DNA from: Actinomadura hallensis
Lineage (GTDB): Bacteria; Actinomycetota; Actinomycetes; Streptosporangiales; Streptosporangiaceae
Direction of reading: 5' to 3'
NCBI RefSeq assembly: GCF_006716765.1
Contig: NZ_VFPO01000001.1
Location: forward strand, 6,324,001 to 6,388,000
Length of the DNA: 64,000 bases
The notes beneath the pieces were generated by a model. That model was not told where the DNA came from and did not search any database. It was given only the letters and a program-made list of their open reading frames with translations. Below, one piece after another: positions 25,503 through 33,891 of this stretch. The stretch's first letter is position 1, and each line of letters opens with the position of its first letter. Position numbers and translations under genes: made by a program.

Positions 25503-25562
25503 GGGGGGATCCTCCTCCGGGGTTGACGCCGCACGACTGCGACGCGTGTGCGCTCCGCCCAC

Positions 25563-25593
25563 GGCTTTACATACCTTCGTAACATGTAAAGCC
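25563..25593. promoter_or_regulatory. 31-bp palindrome upstream of the diiron-protein gene
   Basis: Perfect 10-bp arms GGCTTTACAT and ATGTAAAGCC with an 11-nt centre. It is A+T-rich compared with the neighbourhood and lies 61 bp before the diiron start and 16 bp after the LURP-one stop. Size and position suit a TetR operator; a terminator is less likely with such a weak stem. Confidence 0.6.
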
Positions 25594-25608
25594 CCCGGAG
25601 GCCAGAGA

Positions 25609-26217
25609 TCAGCGGGACTGGAGGGCGTCCAGCGCCACCGCCTGCGCGATGACCAGGCGGCGGTCCAGCCGCGGGTCGTGGACGTCCACCACGTAGCGGT
25701 CGCGGAGGCCGAACTTCTTGTCGACGGAGAAGGCGATCCGGTCGCCGGCGTAGAAGTCGAAGTGGTACGGCCAGGCGAACGGCAGCGCGTCGACCCACGG
25801 GATGAACTGCCAGACGCGCCGCAGCACCGCGACGGCCTTGTTGCGCTCGCTGCCCGTGATCTCGCCGAGGCCCGGCTGCTCGAGATGCCACGTGGAGGCG
25901 ACCAGCGACTTCTTGAAGTCCTTGCGGAAGACGCCGATCGGCTGCCCGTCCGCGTCCGTGACGTCGTAGGCGGAGGCGAGGTCGATGCGCTTGCGCGCCT
26001 TGAAGCCCAGGATCGGCCGGGTCTTCGCGTCGTCGGCGTAGAGGGTGACCTGCTCCTTGAACGCCATGCGCTTCTGCTGCGCGAAGGCGACCAGCCCGCC
26101 CTCGCCGCCGTCCGGCCCCTCGGCGTGCACCTCGTACTGGTTCACCATCAGGCGTATCCGCTGCCGGATCAGCAGCCGCTTGTGCGTCTGGAGGTCGTGC
26201 CCGTCCACCGTTCTCAC
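25609..26217 (-). CDS. LURP-one-related / scramblase-like protein
   Basis: 202 residues. KRLLIRQRIRLMVNQYEVHAE at the start and the pattern of alternating strands (FAQQKRMAFKEQVTLY, ARKRIDLASAYDVTDADG, GVFRKDFKKSLVASTWHLEQPG) match the LURP-one/Tubby-like 12-stranded barrel found in phospholipid-scramblase relatives. The biochemical role in bacteria is unknown; membrane or lipid association is inferred from the fold. A GTG at 26217 follows CAGGAAC. It sits 46 bp after the TetR stop and before the diiron gene on the same strand. Confidence 0.82.
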   Translation of the reverse strand: MRTVDGHDLQTHKRLLIRQRIRLMVNQYEVHAEGPDGGEGGLVAFAQQKRMAFKEQVTLYADDAKTRPILGFKARKRIDLASAYDVTDADGQPIGVFRKDFKKSLVASTWHLEQPGLGEITGSERNKAVAVLRRVWQFIPWVDALPFAWPYHFDFYAGDRIAFSVDKKFGLRDRYVVDVHDPRLDRRLVIAQAVALDALQSR

Positions 26218-26263
26218 CCGTTCCTGAGCATGCGCGAAAAGTGTCAGGGATGAGTGTGGCAGG

Positions 26264-26887
26264 TCACGAATGTTCGATGTGCGAGGCGAGATAACTGTGG
26301 ATGAGCCGCTCCGCCTCGGCGACGATCACCGGATCGCCGTCCGGGTCGCTGCGGAACGCCATCTTCAGCACGGCGTCGCCCGCCTCCACCGAGATGGCGA
26401 GGGCCGTGGCCAGGCCGGGCGTGTCCTCCAGGCCGAACGTCTCGACGATCATACGGCGGAGCCGCTCGGCGACGACCGCGTTGTTGTCGGCGTCGGAGTC
26501 GAGCAGGTTGACGTCCGCGACGTCGCCGAACCGCAGGACGCGGAAGCCGGGGACGGTGCGGTGCATCTCCACGAAGATCTCGATGATCGCGCCGACCGTG
26601 TCGGACCAGTCGTCGAAGTCGTCCTCGGCCAGCCGCGCCGAGATCCGCTCCCCGAACTCCTCCAGATTGCGCAGGGCGAGGGCCTGCGCGACCGCGCGCT
26701 TGTCGGGGAAGAACTGGTACACCGAGCCGATCGCCACGTCGGCGCGCTGGGCGATGCGCGTCGTCGTGAGACCGTCGTAGCCGTCCTCGTCGAGGATGTC
26801 CGCGCAGGCGTCGAGCATCCGCTGGACGCGCTCGGCGGAACGGCGCTGGGCGGGACGGCGGCGGAGCGGAGTCCGGATCTCGGTCAC
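26264..26887 (-). CDS. TetR-family regulator
   Basis: 207 residues from GTG 26887 (GGTGGG precedes it); the open frame reaches 26992 but the extra residues look non-coding. N-terminal HTH: RMLDACADILDEDGYDGLTTTRIAQRADVAIGSVYQFFPDKRAV, a textbook TetR DNA-binding domain. The C-terminal helical ligand domain carries a FVEMHRTVPGFRVLRFGD stretch typical of the TetR_C group. First gene of the operon with LURP-one and the diiron protein; the palindromes at 25563-25593 and 26992-27016 are candidate operators. It is divergent from the beta-glucosidase. Confidence 0.9.
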   Translation of the reverse strand: MTEIRTPLRRRPAQRRSAERVQRMLDACADILDEDGYDGLTTTRIAQRADVAIGSVYQFFPDKRAVAQALALRNLEEFGERISARLAEDDFDDWSDTVGAIIEIFVEMHRTVPGFRVLRFGDVADVNLLDSDADNNAVVAERLRRMIVETFGLEDTPGLATALAISVEAGDAVLKMAFRSDPDGDPVIVAEAERLIHSYLASHIEHS

Positions 26888-26991
26888 CCCACCATTGTCA
26901 CCCGAACGCGGCGGACCTCGGCATCCGCGGGCGGCGGCTCCCGCCCCGGGGTCAGGGGAGTCTTCCGGGAGCACCACCCGAGCGCCTAACA

Positions 26992-27016
26992 TCCGAAAGC
27001 TATTCGCATTTTCGGA
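26992..27016. promoter_or_regulatory. Inverted repeat overlapping the beta-glucosidase ribosome site
   Basis: TCCGAAA and TTTCGGA separated by 11 nt, ending in the GGAGGAG ribosome site of the GH1 gene and lying between it and the divergent TetR gene. It could be an operator or an mRNA hairpin that masks the site. Confidence 0.45.
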
Positions 27017-27027
27017 GGAGGGGCGGG

Positions 27028-28344
27028 ATGAGGGTTCCGGACGGCTTCCGCTGGGGCGTCGCCACCGCCGCGTACCAGATCGAGGGCGCGGCGGCCGAGG
27101 ACGGGCGAGGACCGTCCGTCTGGGACACGTTCTCTCACACGCCGGGCCGCGTCCGCGACGGCCACACCGGCGACGTCGCCTGCGACCACTACCACCGGTG
27201 GCCCGAGGACGTCGCGCTCATGCGGGACCTCGGCGTCGACTCCTACCGGTTCTCGATCGCGTGGCCGCGCGTCCAGCCGGCGGGGAGCGGCCCGGTCAAC
27301 GCCAAGGGGCTCGACTTCTACGACCGCCTGGTGGACGGCCTGCTCGCCGCGGGCATCGCCCCGGCCGCGACCCTCTACCACTGGGACCTCCCTCAGCCGC
27401 TCGAGGACACCGGCGGCTGGCTGGAACGTGACACCGCCTACCGGTTCGCCGAATTCTCCTACCTGGCCGCCGAACGGCTCGCCGACCGCGTGGACATGTG
27501 GATAACCCTCAACGAGCCGGTGGTCGTGACGGCCTACGGCTACGCGTTCGGCGTCCACGCCCCCGGCCGGGCGCTCATGCTGGACGCGCTGCCCACCGCG
27601 CACCACCAGCTCCTCGCCCACGGCCTGGCCGTCCACGCTCTGCGCAGCAAGAACGCCCGCAAGGTCGGCCTGACGAACCACTACTCGCCCGCATGGGCGG
27701 CGTCCCCCGACGACCAGCCGGCGGCCGACGCGTTCGACGCGTTCATGAACCGGCTCTTCACCGACCCCGTGCTGACGGGCCGCTACCCCGACATCATGGA
27801 CGGCGCGGCATACGTCCGCAGCGAGGACCTCTCCGTCATCGCCGCCCCCATCGACTTCCTGGGCGTGAACTACTACCAGCCGACGCGGCTGGCGACCCCG
27901 TCCGAAGGGCCGCTCCCCTTCGACATGGTGGACGTCACCGAGTACCCCACGACCGGGATGGGCTGGCCGATCGTCCCCGACGCGTTCCTGTCGCTGCTGC
28001 GGACGCTGCACTCCAGGTACGACCTGCCCCCGATCTACATCACCGAGAACGGCTGCTCGTTCCCGGACGAGATCGGCCCGGACGGCGTCGTGGACGACTC
28101 GGCGCGCATCGACTTCCTGGACGCCCACATCAAGGCCATGCAGACCGCCATCGACGAGGGCATCGACATCCGCGGCTACTACACGTGGTCTCTCCTGGAC
28201 AACTTCGAGTGGTCGGAGGGCTACCACCCGCGGTTCGGCCTCGTGCACGTGGACTACGAGACGCAGAAGCGCACTCCGAAGAAGTCCTTCTCCTGGTACC
28301 GCGACCTCATCGCGTCCACCCGCAAGCCCACGGAGTCGCAGTGA
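27028..28344 (+). CDS. GH1 beta-glucosidase
   Basis: 438 residues, normal length for family 1. The N-terminal GFRWGVATAAYQIEGA signature, the acid/base Glu163 in TLNEP and the nucleophile Glu340 in ITENG are all present. YTWSLLDNFEWSEGY near the C-terminus is the aglycone-site motif. It hydrolyses beta-glucosides or related beta-glycosides by a retaining mechanism. No signal peptide, so it acts in the cytoplasm on imported disaccharides. The ATG has GGAGGAGGGGCGGG upstream. No sugar transporter is adjacent; regulation may involve the palindrome at 26992-27016. Confidence 0.95.
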   Translation: MRVPDGFRWGVATAAYQIEGAAAEDGRGPSVWDTFSHTPGRVRDGHTGDVACDHYHRWPEDVALMRDLGVDSYRFSIAWPRVQPAGSGPVNAKGLDFYDRLVDGLLAAGIAPAATLYHWDLPQPLEDTGGWLERDTAYRFAEFSYLAAERLADRVDMWITLNEPVVVTAYGYAFGVHAPGRALMLDALPTAHHQLLAHGLAVHALRSKNARKVGLTNHYSPAWAASPDDQPAADAFDAFMNRLFTDPVLTGRYPDIMDGAAYVRSEDLSVIAAPIDFLGVNYYQPTRLATPSEGPLPFDMVDVTEYPTTGMGWPIVPDAFLSLLRTLHSRYDLPPIYITENGCSFPDEIGPDGVVDDSARIDFLDAHIKAMQTAIDEGIDIRGYYTWSLLDNFEWSEGYHPRFGLVHVDYETQKRTPKKSFSWYRDLIASTRKPTESQ

Positions 28345-28442
28345 CCCGGCGGCCGAACGGGTGACCGGCGAGGCGGACTCGGGCGCGGAGTCAGGCCGCC
28401 ACGGAATAATCTGCTCTCGCCGCTGCGACATGGAGGTACCGG

Positions 28443-30200
28443 ATGACCGCCGCCCGTCCGCTGCGCCCGAACGATCCCGGGGAGGTCGGCGGATTCCGGC
28501 TGACGGCGCGGATCGGCGAGGGCGCGCAGGGCGTCGTGTACCTCGGCGAGGACGGCGCCGGACGGCGGGTCGCGGTGAAGCTCCTGCACGCCGACTTCAC
28601 GGCCGACCCCCGCGCCCGCACCGCCTTCGAGCGGGAGCTGGCCGCGGCACGGCGCGTCGCCCCCTTCTGCACCGCGCCGATCATCGCGGCGGACGCCGAG
28701 GCCGACCCGCCGTACACCGTGAGCGAGTACATCGAGGGCCCTTCGCTGCGGACGCTGGTCACCGAGCGGGGGGCGCTCACCGGCGGCGAGCTGACGAGGC
28801 TCGCGATCGGCACCGCCACAGCGCTCGCGGCGATCCACGAGGCGGGCGTCGTCCACCGCGACTTCAAACCCGCCAACGTGCTGCTCGGCGAGGACGGCCC
28901 GAAGGTCATCGACTTCGGCATCGCCCGGTCGCTGGACGCCACGTCCGCCACCCTGACCGGCGCCGTCGGCACGCCGGCCTTCATGGCGCCGGAGCAGGTG
29001 GAGGGGACCGCGGGCGGCGCTCCCCTGGACATGTTCGCGTGGGGCTGCACGATGGCGTTCGCCGCGAACGGCGTCCCTCCGTTCGGCGGCGACTCCGTAC
29101 CGGCGATCATGCGGCGGGTCCTGCACGAGGAGCCCGACCTCGGCGCGCTGGCCGGTGAGCTGCGGGAGCTGGTCGCGGCCTGCCTGGCGAAGGAGCCGCG
29201 GAGCCGCCCCACCGCCGTCGAGGTCCTGCGGCGGCTGCTGGGCGCGGAGGCCGGCGCGGACCTCCTGGCGGAGGGGTCCTCGGCCGCCACCCTGACCTCG
29301 ACCCCCGCGGCTTCCCCCTCGGCGGACTCGGTTCCCGCGCCCCGTCCGCCGGACGCCGTGGCGGGACCCCTGTCGTCACCGGAGCAGTTTCCGGCGCCGC
29401 CCGGCCCTGGGCCGGCCCCGGCGTTCCCCCGACCCGGACCGCCGCCGCCCGGGTATCCGGTGGCTCCGCCCGCACCGCGCCAGGGCGGACGGCCGTTCCT
29501 GGTCGCCGGCGCGGCCTTGGCCACGGTCCTGCTCACGGCCGCCGGGATCGCCGGCGCGGTCCTGCTGAGGGACGGCGACCGCGCGGGCGGCGAGCAGCCG
29601 GTGGCGGGCTCGTCGCCCACCGCCTCGTCCGCCGCCTCGCCTGCGGCCGCCGCCCGGGGATGCTCCTACGAGTCCACCGGCGAGGGCAAGGACGTGGGGA
29701 CCCCGCCGACCGACTCGCCCGCCCTCCCGTCCAGCGCCACCATCACGACGAACCGCGGCACCCTGAACCTGGAACTGGACGCCGCGAAGGCGCCCTGCGC
29801 GGTGAACTCGCTCGCCTTCCTGGCGAGCAAGAACTACTTCGACGACACCGCGTGCCACCGCCTCACGTCGGACCCGACGCTGAAGGTCCTCCAGTGCGGC
29901 GACCCGTCCGGCACGGGGAGCGGCGGCCCCGGCTACCGGTTCGCCAACGAGAACACGGCCGGGGTCCGCTACGCCCGCGGGGTCGTGGCCCTGGCGAACG
30001 CCGGGCCGGACACCAACGGCAGCCAGTTCTTCATCCTGTACGGCGACGCGCCCGGCCTGCCCGCCGTCTACCCGGTCATCGGCCGCGTCGCGTCCGGCAT
30101 GGAGGTCGTGGACGAGATCGCCGAGGCGGGCACGGCGGACGGGAGCAAGGACGGTCCGCCGAAGCGGCCGGTCACCATCACCGGTCTCCGCACGGGCTAG
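28443..30200 (+). CDS. Ser/Thr protein kinase fused to an extracellular cyclophilin (PPIase)
   Basis: 585 residues. Kinase at about 17-265 with Gly loop GEGAQGVVY, Lys46 (VAVKLL), catalytic Asp140 in HRDFKPAN and DFG Asp157, so it should be active. A Pro/Ala-rich juxtamembrane linker follows, then one helix (about 349-374, FLVAGAALATVLLTAAGIAGAVLL). Outside lies a Ser/Ala linker and, from about 428, a cyclophilin domain: CHRLTSD, LQCGDPSGTGSGGPGY, ALANAGPDTNGSQFFI. The catalytic Arg (in CHR) and the Gln and Phe of GSQFF are kept. It is closest in pattern to extracytoplasmic PpiB of mycobacteria. The normal PASTA or other sensor domain is thus replaced by a proline isomerase. ATG 28443 has a GGAGGT site. 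Confidence 0.93.
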   Translation: MTAARPLRPNDPGEVGGFRLTARIGEGAQGVVYLGEDGAGRRVAVKLLHADFTADPRARTAFERELAAARRVAPFCTAPIIAADAEADPPYTVSEYIEGPSLRTLVTERGALTGGELTRLAIGTATALAAIHEAGVVHRDFKPANVLLGEDGPKVIDFGIARSLDATSATLTGAVGTPAFMAPEQVEGTAGGAPLDMFAWGCTMAFAANGVPPFGGDSVPAIMRRVLHEEPDLGALAGELRELVAACLAKEPRSRPTAVEVLRRLLGAEAGADLLAEGSSAATLTSTPAASPSADSVPAPRPPDAVAGPLSSPEQFPAPPGPGPAPAFPRPGPPPPGYPVAPPAPRQGGRPFLVAGAALATVLLTAAGIAGAVLLRDGDRAGGEQPVAGSSPTASSAASPAAAARGCSYESTGEGKDVGTPPTDSPALPSSATITTNRGTLNLELDAAKAPCAVNSLAFLASKNYFDDTACHRLTSDPTLKVLQCGDPSGTGSGGPGYRFANENTAGVRYARGVVALANAGPDTNGSQFFILYGDAPGLPAVYPVIGRVASGMEVVDEIAEAGTADGSKDGPPKRPVTITGLRTG

Positions 30201-30388
30201 ACGCGCACCGGCGGCCGGAACGCCCCGCCGCTCGAACGTCCGGCCCGCGCGGGTCCCGGTCCGCGAATCTCGGGCCGTCCAGCGGGAAGACGGGACTAGG
30301 ACGGCGATCCGCGCACGTTGGAACCGTTGTCGCGGAAACGATGTCGCCCCGGTGCCGAGCCGCTCGCAAGGGCGGGGAGGAGGTCCCG

Positions 30389-30586
30389 ATGGTCTGGAAG
30401 CGTCCGTCCTTCCTGCCGACGCTGGACGAGCTGGAGCAGAAGGCCCAGGACCGCTCGTCGCAGCGGAGCCGCCCCGGCTCCCTGTTCGATCACCCGACGG
30501 CGAAGGCCGTCTTCGTCGCCGTCCTCGTGGTGACCGTCCTGGCCCACGTCGTCGGCGCCGTCGTCTTCCTCCTCATCGGCTTCTGA
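30389..30586 (+). CDS. Small single-helix membrane protein
   Basis: 65 residues, MVWKRPSFLPTLDELEQKAQ at the start, a soluble charged N-terminal half and one C-terminal helix (AVFVAVLVVTVLAHVVGAVVFLLIGF). GGGGAGGAGG lies 7 nt before the ATG, which makes translation credible. No family known to me. It follows the kinase by 188 bp on the same strand and is convergent with the ROK gene. The N-terminal region may face the cytoplasm. Confidence 0.65.
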   Translation: MVWKRPSFLPTLDELEQKAQDRSSQRSRPGSLFDHPTAKAVFVAVLVVTVLAHVVGAVVFLLIGF

Positions 30587-30640
30587 CGGCTCATTCGCTT
30601 CTGAACGGCTCATCGCCTGCTGACCCGCGGCACGGGACGC

Positions 30641-31879
30641 TCAGGGAGCGAGCGCCGCCAGGGGGTCGGACAGGAGCGCGGCGAAGCCCAGCTCGGCCGC
30701 GCCCGCCAGGGTGGAGTCGTACCCGAGCGCCGCCGTGCGCAGGGCGACGCGCTCGCGGTGCACGTGGAGGACGCTCTCGTTCACCCGGGTGTTCACCCGG
30801 GACGCCGCGCCCCGGTAGATCTCGCTCAGCATGCCGCCGAAGACGACGACGCCCGGGTTGAACAGGTTGATCAGGTTGGCGACGCCTATGCCGAGCCAGT
30901 CGCCCACCGTGTCGAGGGCGCGGCGGGCGGCGGCGTCGCCGTTCTCCGCGGCCCGGACCACCGCCCGGACGCCCTCCCGCCCGATCGGCCCTCCGGTGCG
31001 CCCGGCCGCCTCCAGCAGCGCCGGCTCCCCGACCTCCGCCTCCAGGCAGCCGCGCGACCCGCACATGCACGGGCGGCCGTCGTACGGGTTGACGATCATG
31101 TGGCCGACCTCGGCGGCGTAGCCCTCGTCGCCGTCCAGGAGCCGGCCCCCGACGATGATGCCGCCGCCCACGCCCACGTCGCCGTGCAGGTAGACGAGGT
31201 TCCGGCTGCCGACCCCCGCGCCGCGCTCGAACTCGGCCAGCGCGCCCAGGTGCGCCTCGTTGCCGACGGTCACCGGCAGTCCGAGGCCGAGCCGCCGGGC
31301 GAGCGCGGGACCGAAGTCGAGCTCCGTCCAGCCCGTGGTGGGCTCCAGGCGCACCTTCCCGTCGGCGGCGCCGATCAGGCCGCAGTAGGACGCGCCGACG
31401 CCGACGCACTTCGCGCCCGCGGGCGCGACGTCCACCAGCGCGTTCCCGAACCCGGCGAGGACGTCGACGATCTCGTCGAGGTCGTCGCCGCCGCGGCGCC
31501 GCGCCGCCTCCCTGCGTTCCAGCACCGCGCCGCCGAGCCCGACCCGGGCGGCGACGACCCGGTCCACCGCGACGTCGAACGCCAGGACGTACACCTGGCC
31601 GGTCTCGGGGCGGACCACGAGCGACGGCCGGCCCGCACGGCCCGTCGTCGCCGACGTCTCCTCCCGCACCAGGCCGGTCTCCGCGAGCTTGGCGATCAGC
31701 GTCAGGATCGTGCTGCGGTTGACGCCCATCCGGTCGGCGAGCTCGGTCCGCGACACCGCCCCGTCCCGGTGCACCTCGCGCAGCAGGACGCCGAGGTTGC
31801 GCCGTCTCGTCGTGTGCCGTGCCGTGTGCGGGCTCCGCCGTCCCCGGCCCGTGGCGCCCGACACGGTCGAGGACGACAT
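30641..31879 (-). CDS. ROK-family transcriptional regulator
   Basis: 412 residues from ATG 31879, which has AGGAGGGG upstream; a GTG 15 bp earlier is in frame. N-terminal winged HTH (VSRTELADRMGVNRSTILTLIAKL) followed by the ROK sugar-kinase-like domain with the zinc motif PCMCGSRGCLEAE and the GVGGGIIVGG phosphate loop. Such proteins repress or activate sugar-use genes in response to a sugar or sugar phosphate. It is monocistronic, convergent with the small membrane protein, and no sugar operon adjoins; the GH1 gene 2.3 kb away is the nearest candidate target. Confidence 0.92.
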   Translation of the reverse strand: MSSSTVSGATGRGRRSPHTARHTTRRRNLGVLLREVHRDGAVSRTELADRMGVNRSTILTLIAKLAETGLVREETSATTGRAGRPSLVVRPETGQVYVLAFDVAVDRVVAARVGLGGAVLERREAARRRGGDDLDEIVDVLAGFGNALVDVAPAGAKCVGVGASYCGLIGAADGKVRLEPTTGWTELDFGPALARRLGLGLPVTVGNEAHLGALAEFERGAGVGSRNLVYLHGDVGVGGGIIVGGRLLDGDEGYAAEVGHMIVNPYDGRPCMCGSRGCLEAEVGEPALLEAAGRTGGPIGREGVRAVVRAAENGDAAARRALDTVGDWLGIGVANLINLFNPGVVVFGGMLSEIYRGAASRVNTRVNESVLHVHRERVALRTAALGYDSTLAGAAELGFAALLSDPLAALAP

Positions 31880-31989
31880 GGCCCCTCCTCTCACGACGCG
31901 ACACCGCCAAGTTACCTAAAACGAACCTTCCAGAGGCCCGCCGCTCCAGGCGCTTTCTGGGGCGCGCATGAAACGCGTGCGCCGGTGAT

Positions 31990-32494
31990 TCACCGGCCCT
32001 TCTGAGCCGGGGTCCTCCCGGGCGAGGCGAACCGCTCGCGGTAGGCGGACGGCGTGAGTCCGGTGTGGCGCCGAATCAGCGCCCGGAGGTTGGCCGTGGT
32101 GCCGAGCCCGCTCGCCTTGGCCACCGCGTCCAGCCTGGGTTCGCCGCGCTCGATGAGGGCGCAGGCCAGGGAGACCCGCTCGGCGGTGAGCCAGGCGAGC
32201 GGGGTGGTGCCCAGCTCGGCGCGGAACCGCCGGTGGAGGGTCGCGGGGCTGACGGCCGCGCGGGCGGCCAGGTCGGCGACGGTCAGCGGGCGGTCCAGCC
32301 GCTCCCGCGCCCACGCGAGCAGCGGCGCCGGCGAGGTGTCCGGGATCTCGGGCACGGGACGTTCCACGAACTGCCGCTGGCCGCCGTCCCGGTGCCCGGC
32401 GAACACCAGCCGCCGGCTCACCGCGTTCGCGACGTCGGCGCCGTGGTCCCGGCGGACGATGTGCAGGCGGGCTGAGCCCTCGTCGACGATCGGA
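31990..32494 (-). pseudogene. Remnant of a GlxA-type AraC regulator (DNA-binding half only)
   Basis: The last 143 codons encode the two-HTH AraC domain (LTVADLAARAAVSPATLHRRF, LDAVAKASGLGTTANLRALI) of DJ-1/PfpI-type regulators. In the same frame upstream are LHIVRRDHGADVANAVSRR and PIVDEG, pieces that in intact genes lie at the end of the DJ-1 domain. The roughly 170 residues before them are gone, and the usual SAGTAAGIDL block between VDEG and LHIVRRDHG is missing. No start codon with a ribosome site remains. Bases 32495-32589 carry another unassignable scrap (LRDGHPRVERTVVLPKAHID) in a different frame. A decayed gene is the simplest reading; a short functional DNA-binding protein from GTG 32421 cannot be excluded. 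Confidence 0.7.
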
Positions 32495-32589
32495 ACGGGT
32501 GAGGGGATGCCCGGTCGTGGCGTCGATGTGGGCCTTGGGCAGAACGACCGTCCGCTCTACGCGAGGGTGGCCGTCGCGCAGAGCGATGG

Positions 32590-33354
32590 TCAGTTCCCCG
32601 TCGATGACGTGAGGGTCGCTTCTATGCCGTAGTGGTCGGACAGGTACGTGGTCTCACCGTCCGGCAGTTGGACGGGGTCTTTGAAGACCACGCGCGCCGT
32701 GGCCTCGATGCCCGACCCGACGAGCACCTGGTCGATCGGGCCGATCGCGGCGTAGTCGGGGTTGAAGGTGGTCTCCGTGTCGCCGTCGAGCGCGTCCCGC
32801 AGGCCGGTGGCCGCCGCGAACTCCTTGAAGAGCCGGTAGTCGCGGGGGACGTTGAAGTCGCCCATGAGGACGAGCGGCTCAGCTCGGGGTATCCGGCGGA
32901 TGAGGGCGGCGAGTTCGCCCAGTTCGGACTCTTCCGCCCTCGTGTACACGTTGGACGGGCTCCAGTGCATGTCCATGTTCGCGGAGAGGTGCGTGTTCAC
33001 GACCGTCAGGTGACCGCCGGGCAGGCGCACGCGGGTGAACAGCGCGCCCTTGCGCAGCAGCAGTTCCGGACGGGCCGGACGCGTCGGCGTGAACGCCCGG
33101 TAATGGCGGCGCACGATCGGGTGGCGGGAGAGCGTCACCAGGCCGCCGCGCACCACCGGGAAGGCCGCCGCGTGCGCGATGTGGGGGTACGACTTCGCCG
33201 CACGCCGGAGGAAGGCGAGGTTGAGCGGCGATATGACCTCCTGAAGGCAGACCACGTCGAAGTCGGAGTCGTCCAGGATCTTCGCCAGCGCGCCCAGCCT
33301 GGCCCGGGAACGGCCCTGGAACAGCGTGTTGAACGTGAGGACGTGCGCCTTCAC
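32590..33354 (-). CDS. Endonuclease/exonuclease/phosphatase family protein
   Basis: 254 residues with the EEP core: N-terminal VLTFNTLFQGR, metal Glu in CLQEV, HLTVVNTHLS, GDFN with its catalytic Asp-Asn, and the C-terminal SDHYG histidine. All catalytic residues are present. The substrate could be DNA, a phospholipid or an inositol phosphate; the family does not decide. No signal peptide or helix is seen, so a cytoplasmic enzyme is likely. The GTG start at 33354 lacks a clear ribosome site and is 28 bp after the MmcQ/YjbR gene, suggesting coupling. Confidence 0.88.
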   Translation of the reverse strand: MKAHVLTFNTLFQGRSRARLGALAKILDDSDFDVVCLQEVISPLNLAFLRRAAKSYPHIAHAAAFPVVRGGLVTLSRHPIVRRHYRAFTPTRPARPELLLRKGALFTRVRLPGGHLTVVNTHLSANMDMHWSPSNVYTRAEESELGELAALIRRIPRAEPLVLMGDFNVPRDYRLFKEFAAATGLRDALDGDTETTFNPDYAAIGPIDQVLVGSGIEATARVVFKDPVQLPDGETTYLSDHYGIEATLTSSTGN

Positions 33355-33382
33355 GAGCGGACCCCGCTTCCTTCGAGGACGG

Positions 33383-33763
33383 TCACTTCGAGAACTTGGC
33401 GGCGAGACGCTTCGGCGCGCGGACGAACCAGGCCTCGGTGACGAGCTCCTCCAGCTCGTCGGTGCCGATCCGTTCTAGGCGGACGAGGACGGCCGGGAAG
33501 CCGTCGAAGTGCGGGGTCGTGAAATAGATCTCCGGGTCGTCCGCGATGAGCGCCTCCTTGGCGCCGACGTCCGGCACGTAGGCGCCGAGGATCGGGCCGC
33601 CGGGCGCGGCGTCGCCCAGCGCGGCCAGGTCGGACCGGCGGAGCGGGCGGTCCCACACGAACGCCTTCTTCCGCACGCGCCATGCGGGGTCGCCCCAGCG
33701 GAGGACCTCGTCGGTCTCCGGGAGCCCCAGCGCGATGCGCCGCACGTCTTCCCACGTGGCCAT
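33383..33763 (-). CDS. MmcQ/YjbR family protein
   Basis: 126 residues. WEDVRRIALGLPETDEVLRWGDPAWRVRKKAFVW, then FTTPHFDGFPAVLVRLERIG and EAWFVRAPKRLAAKF, match the CyaY-like fold of the MmcQ/YjbR family. Its members are often described as DNA-binding, but their role is unsettled. The ATG has no evident ribosome site, so the message may be leaderless. It is the first gene of a pair with the EEP enzyme. Confidence 0.88.
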   Translation of the reverse strand: MATWEDVRRIALGLPETDEVLRWGDPAWRVRKKAFVWDRPLRRSDLAALGDAAPGGPILGAYVPDVGAKEALIADDPEIYFTTPHFDGFPAVLVRLERIGTDELEELVTEAWFVRAPKRLAAKFSK

Positions 33764-33816
33764 AACGTCACTCTACGCAGGGCCACCCTGCCGGCCACTG
33801 CCGCGAAGTCGTTTTC

Positions 33817-33891
33817 GTGTCAGTCGTCCCCGTGTCAGGCGTCCCCGTGTCAGGCGTCCCCGTGTCAGGCGTCCTCGCGTCAGGCGTCGCG
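33817..33891. repeat. Five tandem 15-bp units after the EphD-like gene
   Basis: Units of GTGTCAGGCGTCCCC, with one or a few changes in the outer copies, run from 33817 to 33891. Four of the five lie in the gap before the MmcQ gene, and the last overlaps the end of the EphD-like gene (the GRDA stop codon). The repeat has no dyad symmetry and codes for nothing obvious. Confidence 0.8.
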
